Shown here piece by piece: positions 22,480 through 33,152 of a stretch of 64,000 nt of DNA (its first letter is position 1; each line of letters begins with the position of its first letter). Source of the DNA: Prorocentrum cordatum (taxonomy: Eukaryota; Sar; Dinophyceae; Prorocentrales; Prorocentraceae); NCBI GenBank assembly GCA_963575745.1, contig CAUYUJ010022407.1:35001-99000 (forward strand), given 5' to 3'. Both the position numbers and the translations under genes were made by a program. The notes under the pieces are model-generated. The model was not told the origin of the DNA. It worked only from the letters and a program-made list of their open reading frames with translations, and searched no databases.

Positions 22480-22690
22480 CCACTCTCCCCGTACAGTCAA
22501 CCCGCATAGTAAGGATGGGCAGCCTTTCCAAGGCTACCCCCGCGTCCTTGCCCCTTCGGCCCATCCTCGGCGACTCTCGCTGGCCAGCCTCGCTCGAAGA
22601 ACTTCCGCGTGGCCCTCCGAGGCCCTTTGCGTCCTTGCCGCGCATCCCTATCACACGGGCTGGCTGCACCCCTCTCGATCCTCCAGGTCT
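22480..22690 (+). repeat. Family N repeat, copy N2
   Basis: CAGTCAACCCGCATAGTAAG, GGATGGGCAGCC and AAGGCTACCCCCGCGTCC match N1 in order. Confidence 0.5.
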
Positions 22691-22760
22691 GCGTCTGGGC
22701 TGCCGGGCCCTCCGAGAGCCTGCCGCCCGGCGCCCTGGCCGCCCGGGGAGATGCGCACGG

Positions 22761-22928
22761 CCATGCTCGGGAGAGTTCGCCCCCAGAGCGTTCCGGAACA
22801 CCCGGAGCGTCCGAGAGGACGTTCTGGAACGGCCGCGGCGCGCGATGTATCATCCAGAGCCGCCGGACCTCGGAGCTCGACGAGGGATCCCAGTCCGAGT
22901 CTGTCCTGGTCCCGGCTTCGTCTTGCGA
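22761..22928 (+). mobile_element. Family M element, copy M2
   Basis: GTTCCGGAACACCCGGAGCG, then GGCCGCGGCGCGCGATGTAT, CATCCAGAGCCGCCGGACCT, CCTGGTCCCGGCTTCGTCTT. Confidence 0.6.
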
Positions 22929-22977
22929 TCGGGGGTTCTTGGACAGCGTGTCGCTCCGCCCGCTCTTCCCCACCACG

Positions 22978-23099
22978 CTTCGGCGCGACGCGCTATGCAC
23001 TTTCCCAAGCATTAGCGTACGCCCCGAGCTTGTAGCGCGGAGCGACAGGCTACCCGCTTGCAGGGCGTAGCGTGTCTCCGTGTCCGCCGTGGCGACACG
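22978..23099. mobile_element. Family V foldback, copy V2
   Basis: CTTCGGCGCGACGCGCTATG at left, GCAGGGCGTAGCGTGTCTCC and GTGGCGACACGTG at right. Its right end meets the coding-like island that follows. Confidence 0.55.
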
Positions 23100-23451
23100 T
23101 GAATTACATCAACAAGTTTCCAAGCATACCATCCGAAAGCTCTCCGCCCGACTTTCCTGGCACAACAAGAACCTCAACCACAATTTAATGGATTTGTTAG
23201 GACGGCCCCTCGGGGAAGAACTCACCGAGCTCGACTTGAACACTTTGGTTGTGGCCATGGTCGATCTGGCCGTCCTGGGACGCCACATCGACCACAGCCA
23301 GCACGTCGGGCTGGACTCGGTGTACTCATCTGACGATGGCCTGCACACGCAAGACATTCCCGAGGGCGTGCCCTCGATGTGGCTGTGGTCGCTTGCTGTC
23401 CCCGCCCGACGCGCCCCTGTGGATGATGGGCGCACGATGCTTTTTGAACAG
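23098..23451 (+). CDS. Unidentified coding-like exon or gene fragment
   Basis: About 118 codons remain open on the + strand with a coding-like residue mix and strong G/C third-position preference. Parts read KLSARLSWHNKNLNHNLMDL and LGRPLGEELTELDLNTLVVA. I do not recognise a family. The frame ends naturally at FEQ: CAG is followed by GCGATG, the same AG/GC junction type used by introns of the two firm genes, and a family A element starts 37 bp downstream. No upstream or downstream exon was matched. It could be one exon of a gene or a captured fragment. The minus-strand frame over the same DNA looks less coding-like. Confidence 0.4.
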
Positions 23452-23488
23452 GCGATGGGAAGTGTGTGTGTGTATTTGTTAGCGTTAA

Positions 23489-23641
23489 GTCGGGCTTGCC
23501 ACTCTACAGGAGGAATATTCAAAAATAGTGAGGAAAAAGTCCAGGGACATTTTTTGGACAATATCTAGACTATTTTTGACATTTTGTTTACTGTTTTCTA
23601 TTTCTCCTCAAAATTCCGCCTGCAGGGTGACGCGCCCGACC
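23489..23641 (+). mobile_element. Family A TIR element, copy A8
   Basis: Left end TTAAGTCGGGCTTGCCACTC, right end CCTGCAGGGTGACGCGCCCG. Core AAAAATAGTGAGGAAAAAGT then TTTTTGAC and TTTTGTTT. Confidence 0.85.
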
Positions 23642-23794
23642 TGGTGTCAGCGCCGGCCCGTGGGCTCTTGAGAAGCCCACCTGGCGCTTTGAAACAGCTG
23701 TCTCGGCTCGGGCCAGAGACCACGGAGGTGAGCAAGAGCAGCAAAGCGACACCAAACTGTCGTAACAATACCGCGTCTTCGAAGAGGATTACTT

Positions 23795-23942
23795 GGCCCA
23801 ACCCGAAGGCCTCAATTTGCCCTCCATCTCCATTGGGGTGGGGTCGAGGAACATCGAAAAAACACGTGTGGAACCCGTACCCCCCCAACCCGAAATTCGG
23901 GTCTTCGGGTTCGGTTGGTGTGGTCTGGAAGGTAGTCAGAAG
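23795..23942 (+). repeat. Family S repeat, copy S1
   Basis: CAACCCGAAGGCCTCAATTT, GAACATCGAAAAAACAC, CCCGTACCCCCC, GAAATTCGGGTCTTCGGG, then GGTGTGGTCTGGAAGGTAG. The same order is at 56552-56702. CCCGAA/TTCGGG words give it foldback potential. Confidence 0.7.
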
Positions 23943-23946
23943 AAAA

Positions 23947-24121
23947 GGCATAAACGTAAACTTTTGGCGCTCCGCGCGGATGTCTCGGATCCGCGCTGGC
24001 CCTCCCCCCCCCCCCCGGCGGCGCCTCCGGCGCCGCCCCTGGCGCGATCCGCGCGCCAGGGAGGGGGTCCAGCGCAGATCCAAGACATCCGCGCGGAGCG
24101 CCAAAAGTTTGTGTTTGCGCC
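23947..24121 (+). mobile_element. Family C hairpin element, copy C5 (best preserved)
   Basis: Left arm GGCATAAACGTAAACTTTTG and GGCGCTCCGCGCGGATGTCT; loop GGCGCCTCCGGCGCCGCCCC; right arm AGCGCAGATCCAAGACATCC and GCGCGGAGCGCCAAAAGTTT. The arms pair over at least 55 bp with a few mismatches. Confidence 0.85.
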
Positions 24122-24164
24122 AGCTGTCCCTCCTCGATGTCTGTGCTTCTCCGGAGACTCCGCG

Positions 24165-24251
24165 ATGGGCCGCCGCGCGGCGATCCCGGCCGTGTGCCTG
24201 CTGCTGTCGCTGGCCTGCGCCCCCGCGCGCGGCGGCGGCTTCCTGGACCAG
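24165..24251 (+). CDS. Possible first exon encoding a signal peptide
   Basis: From ATG at 24165: MGRRAAIPAVCLLLSLACAP, then ARGGGFLDQ. Two Arg, an 11-13 residue hydrophobic core and a small-residue (A-x-A-like) end match a secretory signal. The frame reaches CAG followed by GCGCGG (AG/GC junction, end 24251); an alternative GT donor is at about 24276. Downstream is the TCG array, so the rest of any gene would lie beyond. No second exon was found, hence low confidence. Product unknown. Confidence 0.25.
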
Positions 24252-24309
24252 GCGCGGCTCGCCCGCCGCTCGGGGTGGGCGCCTCCGAGCTCGGCCTCCG
24301 CTTCCTCCC

Positions 24310-24829
24310 CGTGGTCGTCGTCGTCTTCGTCGTCGTAATCGGCGTCGTCACCGGCGTCGTCGTCGTCGGCGTCGTCACCTGCGTCGTCGTCGACTTCGTC
24401 GTCGTCGTCACCTTCATCGTCGTCGTCGCAGCAACCTTCGTCGTTGTCACCTTCGTGGTCGTCGTCGTCGTCAGTGTTGTCGCCTTCGTCGCCGTCGACG
24501 TCGTCGTCACCTTCGTCGCTGTCGTCGTCGTCGTCATCAGTGTCGTCACCTTCGTTGTCGTCATCGTCGTCGTCTTCGTCGTCGTCGACGTTGTCATCGT
24601 CGTCACCGTTGTCGTTGTCGTCGTCAGCTTCGCCGTCGTCGTCACCTTAGTCGTCGTCGTCGTTAGCTTCGTCACCTTCGTTGTCGTCGTCGTCGTTACC
24701 TTTGTCGCCGTCGTCGTCGGCGGCACCGTCGTCGTCTTCGTCAGCGTACTTATTGTCGTCGTTGTCGCCTTGTCGTCGTCGTCGTCGTCACCTTCGTCGT
24801 CTTCGTCATCACCTTCGTCGTCGACACCT

Positions 24830-24863
<34 letters not shown>

Positions 24864-25838
24864 CTCCGTCGTCGTCGTCAGCGACACATTTGTCGTCGTC
24901 GTCAGCGTCGTCACCTTCGTCGTTGTCACCTTCGTCGTCGTCGTCGTCACCTTCATCGTCGTCGTCGTCGTCGTCACCTTCGTCGTCGTCATCGTCGTTG
25001 TCACCTTCGTCGTCGTCGTCGTCAGCGTCGTCGCCTTCGTCGCCGTCGTCGTCGTCGTTAGTCACCTTCTTCGCTGTCGTCGTCGTCGTCAGTGTCGTCA
25101 CATTCATCGTCGTCGTCGTCACCTCCGTCATCGTCGTCGTCGTTGTCGTCGTCCCCTTTGTCGTCGTCATGGTCGTCAGCGTCGTCCTCGTCGTCACCTC
25201 AGTAGTCGTCGTCGTCAGCGTCGTCTCCATCTCGTCGTCGTCGTCGTTTCCTTCGTCGACGTCGTCGTCGTCGTCACCTTCGTCGTCGTCATCGTCGTCA
25301 TCGTCGTCACCGTCGTCGTTGTCGCCGTCGTCGTCGTCGACGTCACCTTCGTCGTCGTCGTCGTGATTGTCAGCGTCGTCGCCTTCGTCGTCGTCGTCGT
25401 CTCCGCCAGCGTCGTCACCTTCGTCGTCGTCGTCAGCGTCGTCACTTTCGTCACCGTCGTCAGCGTTGTCACCTTCGTCGTCGTCGCAGTCACCTTCGTC
25501 GTCGTCGTCATCGTCCCCTTTTTCGTCGTCGTCGTCACCTTCGTCGTCGCTGTCGTCGTCGTCGTCAGCGTTGTCACCGTCGTCGTCGTCGTCGTCGTCG
25601 TCAGCGTCGTCAGCGTCGTCGTCATCGTCGTCGCCTTAGTCGTCGTCGTCAGCGTCGTCACCTTCATCGTCGTCACCTTCTTCTTCGTCGTCGTCAGCGT
25701 CGTGACCTCCGTCGTTGCCGCCCTCGTCGTCGTTGTCGTCGTCGTCGTCACCTTCGTCGTCGTGGTCGTCAGCGTCGTCACCTTCGTCGTCGTCGTCGTC
25801 ATCGTCGTCGCTAGCCTCGTCACCTGCGTCGTCGTTGA
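24310..25838. repeat. 1.5-kb (TCG)n microsatellite
   Basis: TCG/GTC array with regular TCACCTTCG and GTCAGCGTCG interruptions about every 20-40 bases, indicating higher-order duplication. Ser, Val and Thr/Asp frames are artefacts. It runs directly into half of a family G element. Confidence 0.95.
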
Positions 25839-25915
25839 TGCATCGCCGATGTATCGCCGATGCGGAGCGATTCTTCGACCCCATCTACTCCCACCCTATC
25901 TAGGAGGCCTCTAAT
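25833..25915. mobile_element. Family G half element (G3)
   Basis: GATGCATCGCCGATGTATCG, GCCGATGCGGAGCGATTCTT and CGACCCCATC, then TCTAGGAGGCCTC: the right half of the G family (compare 37815-38018). The left half is replaced by the TCG array. Confidence 0.65.
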
Positions 25916-25984
25916 TCCGGAGCATCGAGCAATCAACAAAAACCGCACGGAATCGAAAAGTGCACGGGGAAAGGATGTCCGAGC

Positions 25985-26400
25985 GATGGCGAGCACTGGG
26001 CGGCCCAGACAAACGAACGGGCAGGTCTTGCCCGTTGTGGGCCTCCGAGCGGCCCGGACACACTCACGGCCCGTCAAAAGCCAGGACGGGCAGGACTTGT
26101 CCGTTTGTGTTGGCTATTGGGCGGCCCAGACACGCTTGCGGCGGAGAACAAAATCAGGACGGGAAGGTCTTGCCCAGTAAAGGGCCTCTGGGCGGCCCGG
26201 ACTCTCTCGCGGCCCGATAGAATTGATGACGGGAAGGACTTGTGCGTTTTTGTTGGCCCCTGGGTGGCCTGGCCACGCTTGCGGCCCTAAGTCAGGACGG
26301 GAAGGTCCTGCCGCCTGCCCGGTAAAGGGCCTCTGGGCGGCCCGGACACGCTCGCGGCCTCGAACTAACAAAAATCAGGACGAGCAGGTCGCCCGGGTGG
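25985..26400. repeat. Tandem array of about 75-80 bp, roughly five units
   Basis: Each unit has GGGCGGCCCGGACACRCTCG, GCGGCC and CAGGACGGGAAGGTCTTGCC, then a TTTGTGTTGGC or AAAGGGCCTCT alternative. Two subtypes alternate. The function is unknown. Confidence 0.8.
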
Positions 26401-26455
26401 CAGAGCCGGACCCCCGGGCAGCGGGCCGGGACCTTGGGGACCTCGGCGCTGGAAA

Positions 26456-26522
26456 GACGATTTCGATGGTTTCCGATTCCGATTCGATTCGATTTCGGAT
26501 TCCGATTTAGGCTCCGATTTCT
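26456..26522. repeat. GATTCCGATT minisatellite
   Basis: CCGATTCCGATTCGATTCGA and related words. A second patch with the same words is at 27898-28070. Confidence 0.7.
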
Positions 26523-26529
26523 CAACAGA

Positions 26530-27700
26530 GGCCCACAAGCTTGCCGACCCCCACTTCCTGGCATCACGTTCAGCGTTTCCCCTCCCTCCCCCCTCTTCTC
26601 TGCCCCGTCTTCTCTGTACCAACTGACAGTGTGGCCGTCAGCCACTTGCGTTTCCTGGCGCCGCTCCCCCCCCACCTCTCCTCCTCCTCCGCCGACCGGT
26701 GACGGTCCCTGCACTGCGCCTGGCTTCGCCCCCCGCCCCTGGGGATCCGGCTCTACGGCGCTGTCAATACCTGGCACGATGCCCCTTGCTGGGGCGGGGC
26801 ACAGCGTGCCACCACACGGCCCTGGCCGTTTGCTGTAGCTGATTTCACTCTGGCCCTCTCCCGCACCCGGCCACAGCCTGGCCTGGTATCCCTGGTGAGT
26901 TGGCCCCTCCTTCGTGACGATCACTCGGCTCACGCATGCCGCGCCGCTAGCACTTGGCCTGGGGAGCTCTCAGCCTTCAGCTGCTTGCTGCGCCGCCCCT
27001 ATTGGCGCCGTCTGGCCCCCCCTGGCCACCGCCGCACTGCCGCCGACCACAGCCTGCTTGCGGCTCCCGGGCTTTCGCCCTCAGTCCCTGGTGTCTGTTG
27101 GTGTCCGTGCTGGCTCCTTTGAGCCTGGTGAGGTAACCCTGGCGTCCCGGTGACTTGCACGTCGACCAGCTCCAGCTAGCATGCTCGCATGTTCCTGGCC
27201 CCTGGTCCCCAGACATTGCCACAGCCTGGTCGTATTTGCAGCTGCCGCCTTGCAATGGTGGGATGCACCTCCGCGCGGATTGCTCATGTGTGCTTCTTGT
27301 TCAACCACCTGAGGTTGCCATTGTTGGCATGCAACACAGGTACGCTGGGCTGCTGGCTCAGCCCCACGCTATGCCGTGCTTTGCTCGGGTGGCTCGTTTA
27401 CCTCTGGCGCCTGGCACGACAAGGTACCATTCGTTTGCCTTCCCGGTGTCAGCCGGCTGGCACACCTGGTCATTTTGCAGCTCTGCCTTCAGTCCCCAGC
27501 GTCGCTCCTCGGCGTTCCTCGGCGGCAGTTTCGGCGGCCGTTAGTTCGCGCGCTTAGGTAATTAGGTTTGGCTCGTAGCCTGGGCTGACTTCGGACGCCG
27601 CCTGCGCTTCCGCTTGCGGCCGCGACGAACAAACATTCCCACCAGCCCATCCAGAAACGATGTCCAGGCGAGTCGAGGTGATCAGGGCAATGCGGGAGTA
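26530..27700. other. Unassigned CTGG/CAGCCTG-rich stretch
   Basis: About 1.2 kb with recurrent GCCTGG, TGGCAC and CAGCCTG words, giving a weak tandem texture (26750-27500). No frame has convincing coding character on either strand. Confidence 0.4.
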
Positions 27701-27739
27701 AAGAGGTGGACGGCCGAACCGTGCGATGGAGGGAGGAGG

Positions 27740-27885
27740 AGAAGAAAGAGGCCGGATGGATGGATGAGGGAGTGGGGAGAAGAAAGATGAATATGATGAT
27801 GTTGATGATGCTAATGATGATAATGAGGATGAGGAGGAGGAGGAAGACCAGGAGGATGAGGAGGAGGAAGAAGAGAAGGAATGCG
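27740..27885. repeat. GGA/GAT purine-rich microsatellite
   Basis: Mixed GAGGAG, GATGAT and AATGAT repeats. Confidence 0.85.
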
Positions 27886-27897
27886 CCATTCCAAGGG

Positions 27898-28070
27898 TCA
27901 TCCCGATTCCGGTGGCTCGATTCGATTCGACCTTCCCGGCTGCCGATTCGAACCGACTCGATGTGGAGATCCCGACTCGCGATTCCGATTTCGAGTTTGC
28001 CAGATCCTCTTCCTGCCGATTCGATGCGTCAGCCGACTTCTGCCTATTCTTGCCGATCCGGCTTTATTCT
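27898..28070. repeat. CCGATTCGA-type minisatellite
   Basis: Repeated GATTCGA and CCGACTCG words, for example GGCTCGATTCGATTCGACC, similar to 26456-26522. Confidence 0.65.
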
Positions 28071-28281
28071 GGAGGTATAGTTTACGCCGCATTGTGTCCC
28101 ACGCGTTTTCTACGTCCTTGACGGTACGCAGCATCTGCAGAGTTGGGCGAGCTGAAAAGAGGGTGGCACTGGCGACGAGCGCCGAAGCGTCCCGACGGCC
28201 TGACGACGCTGGCGCGGTGTCGCTGAACTGCGCTCGGGGCTCAAGAAACGGGGGTCAATGCACACTGGAGTCAAAGCGCCG

Positions 28282-28411
28282 CATCTTGCAGGCTCCTGCA
28301 GGCCAGGGCTGCACTGACCCAGGCTTGGGTGCAGGACCCTGCAGGCTCCTGCAAGATCTTGCAGCATCATGCAAGGCCTGCCTGACCCGGGTTTGGATTG
28401 ACCCTGGTCAG
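28282..28411 (+). repeat. Family F repeat, copy F2
   Basis: CATCTTGCAGGCTCCTGCAG, CTGACCCAGGCTTGGGTGCA, then GGTTTGGATTGACCCTGGTC. Confidence 0.65.
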
Positions 28412-28656
28412 TACGTCTCCGATGCGGGTAACTTGCTGTCGTCGCCCTCGCCGTCGGCGACGCTGACGCTGTCGTCGCCGCCGCCGACGGGGCCGTCGCC
28501 GACGCCCTCGGCCAACGGCCAGCGGGCGGCGGGGGCCCGAGAGGGTGTTAGGGGGTCGGTCCCTTGCGAAGGAGGGCCCGAGGAGGCCACGGCGCGATGG
28601 CCCTTCGGGGCCCCGACGTGGCCCCGAAGGGCCCCAAGGGGGCCCCCAAGGTTTGA

Positions 28657-28810
28657 GTCGGGCATGTCCCTCTACAGGAGGAATCTTCGTAAGTAGTCAC
28701 AACACAGTCTGGGGGCGATGTTTCGAGTTGTTCCGGCGTTTGAATATCTGTTTTGATTAGTCTGTTTTAGCATTCTTTCAAAATCCGCCCGTAGGAGGAC
28801 ATGCCCGACC
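28657..28810 (+). mobile_element. Family A TIR element, copy A9 (near consensus)
   Basis: Left end GTCGGGCATGTCCCTCTACA followed by GGAGGAATC. Right end AAAATCCGCCCGTAGGAGGA followed by CATGCCCGACC. Core CACAACACAGTCTGGGGGCG and a T-rich half. Confidence 0.9.
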
Positions 28811-29157
28811 AAACCCAAAGGTGGAGGCCCCGCAGGGTGGGGCCCGAAAGGAGCAGGTGCAGCCGCCGGTGGACTGCTGGAGGGGTGGTTCCCGCGGGCG
28901 CTTCCGCCCGGAACGAGGTGCCACCAGCTCGAGAGTGTGGGACGCCGCCGCCCCCCCTAGCTGCGTGGTGGTGTTTTTTTTGTGTCTCTGGTGAATCTCG
29001 CTTTCACCCCACCCTCCCCGCTCCGGGAAGCCCGCGCCCCCCTGCCGGTGCATGGTGCCGCTCGTCTTCCCGCCGGCTGCCAGAGAGGCAGCAGCGTGGA
29101 GCGCTGCGCAGGGGCGGGCGAGCCCCCCCGTCCACCTCCCCCCTCTTTCCCTTCTTC

Positions 29158-29297
29158 TCACACATCCTTCTCCTCCTCCTCCTCCTCCTCTTCCTCCTCC
29201 TCCTCCTCCTCCACCTGCTCCTCCTCCTCCTCCTCCTTCTCCTCCACCTCATCCTCCTCGTCCTCCTCCTCCTCCTCCTCCTCCTCCTCCTCCTCCG

Positions 29298-29380
<83 letters not shown>

Positions 29381-29560
29381 GCCTCATCATCAGCATCAAC
29401 ATCATCAACATCAGCAGCAGCATCATCAGCATCATCATCATCACCGTCGTCATCATCATCAGTATCATCATCATCATCAGCAGCATCCTCAGCATCATCA
29501 GCATCGTCAGCAGCATAAGCATTAGCATCAGCATCAGCATCATCAATGTGGGCATGATGT
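29158..29560. repeat. (TCC)n then (ATC)n compound microsatellite
   Basis: TCC tract at 29160-29296 switches sharply to ATC at 29297 and decays into CATCAGCAT variants. Confidence 0.95.
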
Positions 29561-29759
29561 ATATCCACAGCCACTGCATCCATGAGCTTGGGTCCCCCGT
29601 CCTCAAACATCCGAGGCGCAGCAGACATGGATACAAATCTTGCACCCTAGAGGCTAGAATTTGATCCATATTCACTCGCCTGGGCCTTTTGGCGTCCATT
29701 CCCGGAAAGTCCAAGACGCTATGGATCTAGATATGAATTTTGCCCACAATCATCATCAT

Positions 29760-29885
29760 CGTCCATCCATCCATCCACCCACCAACCCACCCACCCACCC
29801 ATCCACCCACCCACTCTGCCACCCACCCACCCATCCACCCACCCATCCATCCATCCACCCACCCACCCATCCACCCATCCACTTC
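29760..29885. repeat. CCATCCAC/CCAC tandem repeat
   Basis: About 125 bp of ATCC and ACCC tetramers. Confidence 0.9.
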
Positions 29886-30124
29886 CCTATCCACCTTCGC
29901 CTCATTCCCCCCTCCTCGGTCTAGCATCTGCAGACGAAGAACGGGACAAGCCACAGATTCCCGCCATCGGTGACGCTTCTTGCATTCGGCTGGAAAGTTT
30001 GTGCGGCGGCAGGTTGGGGTAGAAAGTTTCCTGCCGCCCTAGGACAGGCTTCCCCAATGGCAGTGGGTGGGCCTTGCGTGAAGCAGAATCATCGTTGATG
30101 CCGTTCTGCGTCGGCTAGTCTAAC

Positions 30125-30214
30125 ATGCCGGCGGCGGCGGCGGCGACAACGACCGCCCGCTGGCAGTTCGGCCCCACTCTGGCCGCGATGCAGAACAGCA
30201 CTATGTCGACGCTC
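30125..30214 (+). CDS. Possible first exon, product unknown
   Basis: From ATG at 30125 the frame reads MPAAAAATTTARWQFGPTLA, then AMQNSTMSTLQ, ending at CAG followed by GCGGCC (AG/GC junction at 30214). Composition is protein-like after the Ala run. No partner exon was found. Could be chance. Confidence 0.15.
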
Positions 30215-30481
30215 CAGGCGGCCGGGGAGCAGGCGCCGACGCACCCGCGCCCGCCGCGCCCGCCTCTCCTCTCGGTGGTTCGAAGATGGGGTCCTGCGGG
30301 ATGGGGTCCTAAGGGTAGGAGAGATCCAAGGGTGGATCTACGTTGTTTGAGGCACCTCGCCCTCGGGACCCCATCCCTGAGGACCCCATCTTTGAGCCAC
30401 CGATCCTCGCCCCAGCGGCCCTGGCTGCCTCGCCCTGCGCCCCTGTGCTCTGCGCCCTGCTGCCTGCCCTTCCCAGAGCCC

Positions 30482-30647
30482 TTGGATCCAGGAGCAAAAA
30501 TCACGCCGGGAGGCTTTTCGCTTAGAGGCCGCTGGGGGCCCTTCCCGGGCGCCGGGACCGTCAAACAGAAACGACTCAGGGGGAGAAGCCGCTCTGGGGA
30601 AGATGGGTCAAGACGTTATGGAAAAACCGCGGCGTCGGGGGTCTGGG
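30482..30647 (+). mobile_element. Family D element, copy D3
   Basis: AAATCACGCCGGGAGG, CGCTGGGGGCCCTTCC and GGGACCGTCAAACAG, then GCGTCGGGGGTCTGGG. The left end is missing its CAGACCCCC. Confidence 0.7.
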
Positions 30648-30973
30648 CTCGAGGGCGAGGCGCGAGCTGGACGGTGCTTGGGCGGCTTCGTGTGCCGCTG
30701 TCGCTTGGACCTCGCTTCTGCAGCAGGGGCGGAGCGAGGACATAGCGAGGGGACACGAAAAACGGGGAAACGAGCCCGGAACTCGCTGTTCATCTCGCGC
30801 CCTGCTCGAGGGCGAGGGGGGAGGGGAGGGGAGGAGGAGGGAGCGGCCTGGGCCTCGCGCGTTCCCCGCTGCTCGCGCCGCTGCGCGCCGCGCCGGCGTC
30901 GGTCACCTAACCGCCCGCGCTCGCGGCGGGCGCCGCGGATGGACGGGGCCGTCTGCGCGGGTACTGGCGTTAC

Positions 30974-31136
30974 GTCGGGCATGACCCCCTACAGGAGGAA
31001 CGTTACAAAAAATAGTCACAGCATGGTCTGGGGACTGGGGACCTCTTGCTCGACCAGTTCTGATCATTGTTCGCTACGGTTTGGCTATTTCCGATGTTTC
31101 TCCCAGAAATCCGCCTGCAGTGGGGCATGCCCGACC
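30974..31136 (+). mobile_element. Family A TIR element, copy A10
   Basis: Left end GTCGGGCATGACCCCCTACA, right end CCTGCAGTGGGGCATGCCCG. Core AAAATAGTCACAGC, GTCTGGGGAC. Confidence 0.85.
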
Positions 31137-31300
31137 CAACACTGGCGCGCACGCTGCGCGCGGAAGGGGTCGCGCGTGAGCGCCGCCGTCTCCGCGCGGC
31201 GTGCCCCGCGGGAGGCCACCGCCGAGGCCGCCGCGCAGGGGTCGCGGCGTCCTCGCGCGTGCGGGCCCCCTTGCCTGGGATCACCGCGGGAGGGCGACGG
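31137..31300. repeat. Family P GC-rich repeat, copy P3
   Basis: CACTGGCGCGCACGCTGCGC, GTCGCGCGTGAGC, CGTCTCCGCGCGGCGTGCCC, GCGGGAGGCC, then GGGATCACCGCGGG. Closest to P4 at 37158. Confidence 0.65.
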
Positions 31301-31329
31301 GGGGAAGGGGGCTGCACGAGCGGGTGCCA

Positions 31330-31543
31330 AGGTTCGGGTATATCGGGCCGGGCGAAAGGGGGGGATTGGGAAAGGGGGGGTTAGGAACTTTGCTGCATGC
31401 AGCTGGTTTCGGCCTCACCCCCATTCCTCGATACATAGCCGCCTCCGGCGCCGGGAGGCGCCGGGAAAATCAGCTGCGTGAGCTGATTCTCAAACCCCCC
31501 CTTTGCTATCCCCCCCTTTTGCCCGACCCGAGTATAGCCAGGA
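31330..31543. mobile_element. Palindromic element W (single copy)
   Basis: GGGTATATCGGGCCGGGCGA, AAGGGGGGG and a second G-run at left are answered by CCCCCCCTTTGCTATCCCCC and TTTTGCCCGACCCGAGTATA at right. The centre holds GGCGCCGGGAGGCGCC. Confidence 0.65.
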
Positions 31544-31772
31544 CCCCAGGTCAGGGGGCCCGGTTCGTAGTGGGGCCCTGAAGCCTCCAAGTTGACAGGG
31601 ATCACCAAAACCAGGTCTGCCGTGGCTGGTGTTTTTTCGGGTGACGGCAGTTCCGGTACGCGGAACGGGGCGGGGGGGGCGTCACCCAGTACACATCACT
31701 AAACCAGGTCCCACGAAACCGAGTTCTGTCAACGCCCGAAAGGTGGGCGATACCTGGCCTGGCCCAACTGAC

Positions 31773-31904
31773 AGTGGAGGCCCATGCCGAGAAACACCCT
31801 GCCTGCCTCCAGGGTGCCCTGGGCTTCTTGAGCTTCGATGTTTTTGTAATGGAAGGCGTGACGCTCCCGCACCAAAAATCAATGGACGTCCTGGGGTCTC
31901 TGGG
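31773..31904 (+). repeat. Family K repeat, copy K1
   Basis: GTGGAGGCCCATGCC, GCCTCCAGGGTGCCCTGGGC and CCAAAAATCAATGGACGTCC. Matches 43963-44095 over about 130 bp with few changes, the second closest repeat match in the window. No frame is conserved between them. Confidence 0.75.
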
Positions 31905-31969
31905 TTGGGTCTTGTGGTGGGCGATACCTGGCCTTGCCTAACTTATCAGTGGGTTACCCGTGCCCTAGG

Positions 31970-32230
31970 TGGCTCAGGGGCTGCCGCTCACTCCTCGCCC
32001 CAGACCTTTCACCTCCCTGAGCCATTCAGGGAACTTCTAACCCATTTACAAGCCATTTTCGGCATACCTTGGCATCCATTTGTCACCGACGTGGCTCAGG
32101 GGATGCCGCTAAATCCGCCAAGTGGGCGGATCCAATTTTGCCCCAGACCTTGTAACCCCCTGAGCCACGCAGGGAACTTCCAGCCCATCTGCAAGCCATG
32201 ATTGGCATACCTTGGCATCCACTTGTCTCA
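31970..32230. repeat. Two-unit tandem repeat of about 125-135 bp
   Basis: GTGGCTCAGGGG-TGCCGCT, CCCCAGACCTT, CCCTGAGCCA, CAGGGAACTTC, CATACCTTGGCATCCA occur in both units. Units start near 31970 and 32092. Confidence 0.75.
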
Positions 32231-32260
32231 AGGGAGGAGAAACCTTTGCGGACCGGACAC

Positions 32261-32412
32261 TTGGCGTTTATTAAACGGCCTTGGGCGTTTATTAAACAGC
32301 CCTGCCCTGTTTGATTCCTCCTTTGGGTGCGTTTACTAAAATATCAGGGTGGTTATTATCGGGGTGGTTAATATCGGGGTGGATTTTCTGCCCTCTGTTG
32401 TCACCCCCCTTA
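32261..32412 (+). repeat. Family L repeat, copy L2
   Basis: TTGGCGTTTATTAAACGGCC, TTGGGCGTTTATTAAACAGC and CCTGCCCTGTTTGATTCC, then a triplicated GGTGGTTAATATC word. Confidence 0.65.
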
Positions 32413-32984
32413 TCCCCTCAGCGACCACCGCAATGGTTCGAGCGATGGACGGTCGACTGGCGTGCTGGGTGCCGCGAGGCAGCGAGGAAAAATGGAGGGA
32501 GGTGGAGAGTCAGCTGGGGGTCTGAGGTGGCCCAGCGTCAGGATGGGAAAAAACACACCGACGCAACTCATCGTCGATTCCTAGGAAAATCTGGGAACAT
32601 ATAGGAAGTGGGGGGGAAGACGAAGGCCCATAAGGTATGGGAAAACAAATTGAATCCTTGGATTTGTGTATTTTTCTTTGTGTGTCTTTGGGCCCCTTCA
32701 CAGCACTGGTTTCAACCAGCTGAGAAAGTGGCACGGGGGCTTTGCCGCTTGTCCGGGACGGGATCGCCTGGGGCCTTCTCACCGCCACGGCTGGACGCAG
32801 CTCGAGCAAACGGGTGCGTTTGGACCCCCAGAGAGGGTCGGGGACCGATTGTGAGCGGATTTGGCTTCCCCCCCTCTTGACCGACGTGTCGGGGCCCATC
32901 CAGCGCTGACCCCACGGCCGCCTCCACAGCGGGAGGAGGGGGGGGGGGGGGAAAGGGCGTGGGCCAGGCAGGCCTCGGATGGGG

Positions 32985-33124
32985 ATTCAAGCGTCCCATA
33001 GCGTCCCAGGACTCTCTCAGAGTGCTCCGAGGCGCCTTGAGACGGCCGCGGCACCCGATACATCCTCCAAGCTCCCTTCCCACTTTGCTTCATCTGGATT
33101 TATCCTCATCCTGCCTTTGTCTTA
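32985..33124 (+). mobile_element. Family M element, copy M3
   Basis: AGCGTCCCAGGACTCTCTCA, then GACGGCCGCGGCACCCGATA, CATCCTCC, CCTCATCCTGCCTTTGTCTT. Confidence 0.55.
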
Positions 33125-33152
33125 GGGGGGATAGCTTCCAACGGGAAACAAT

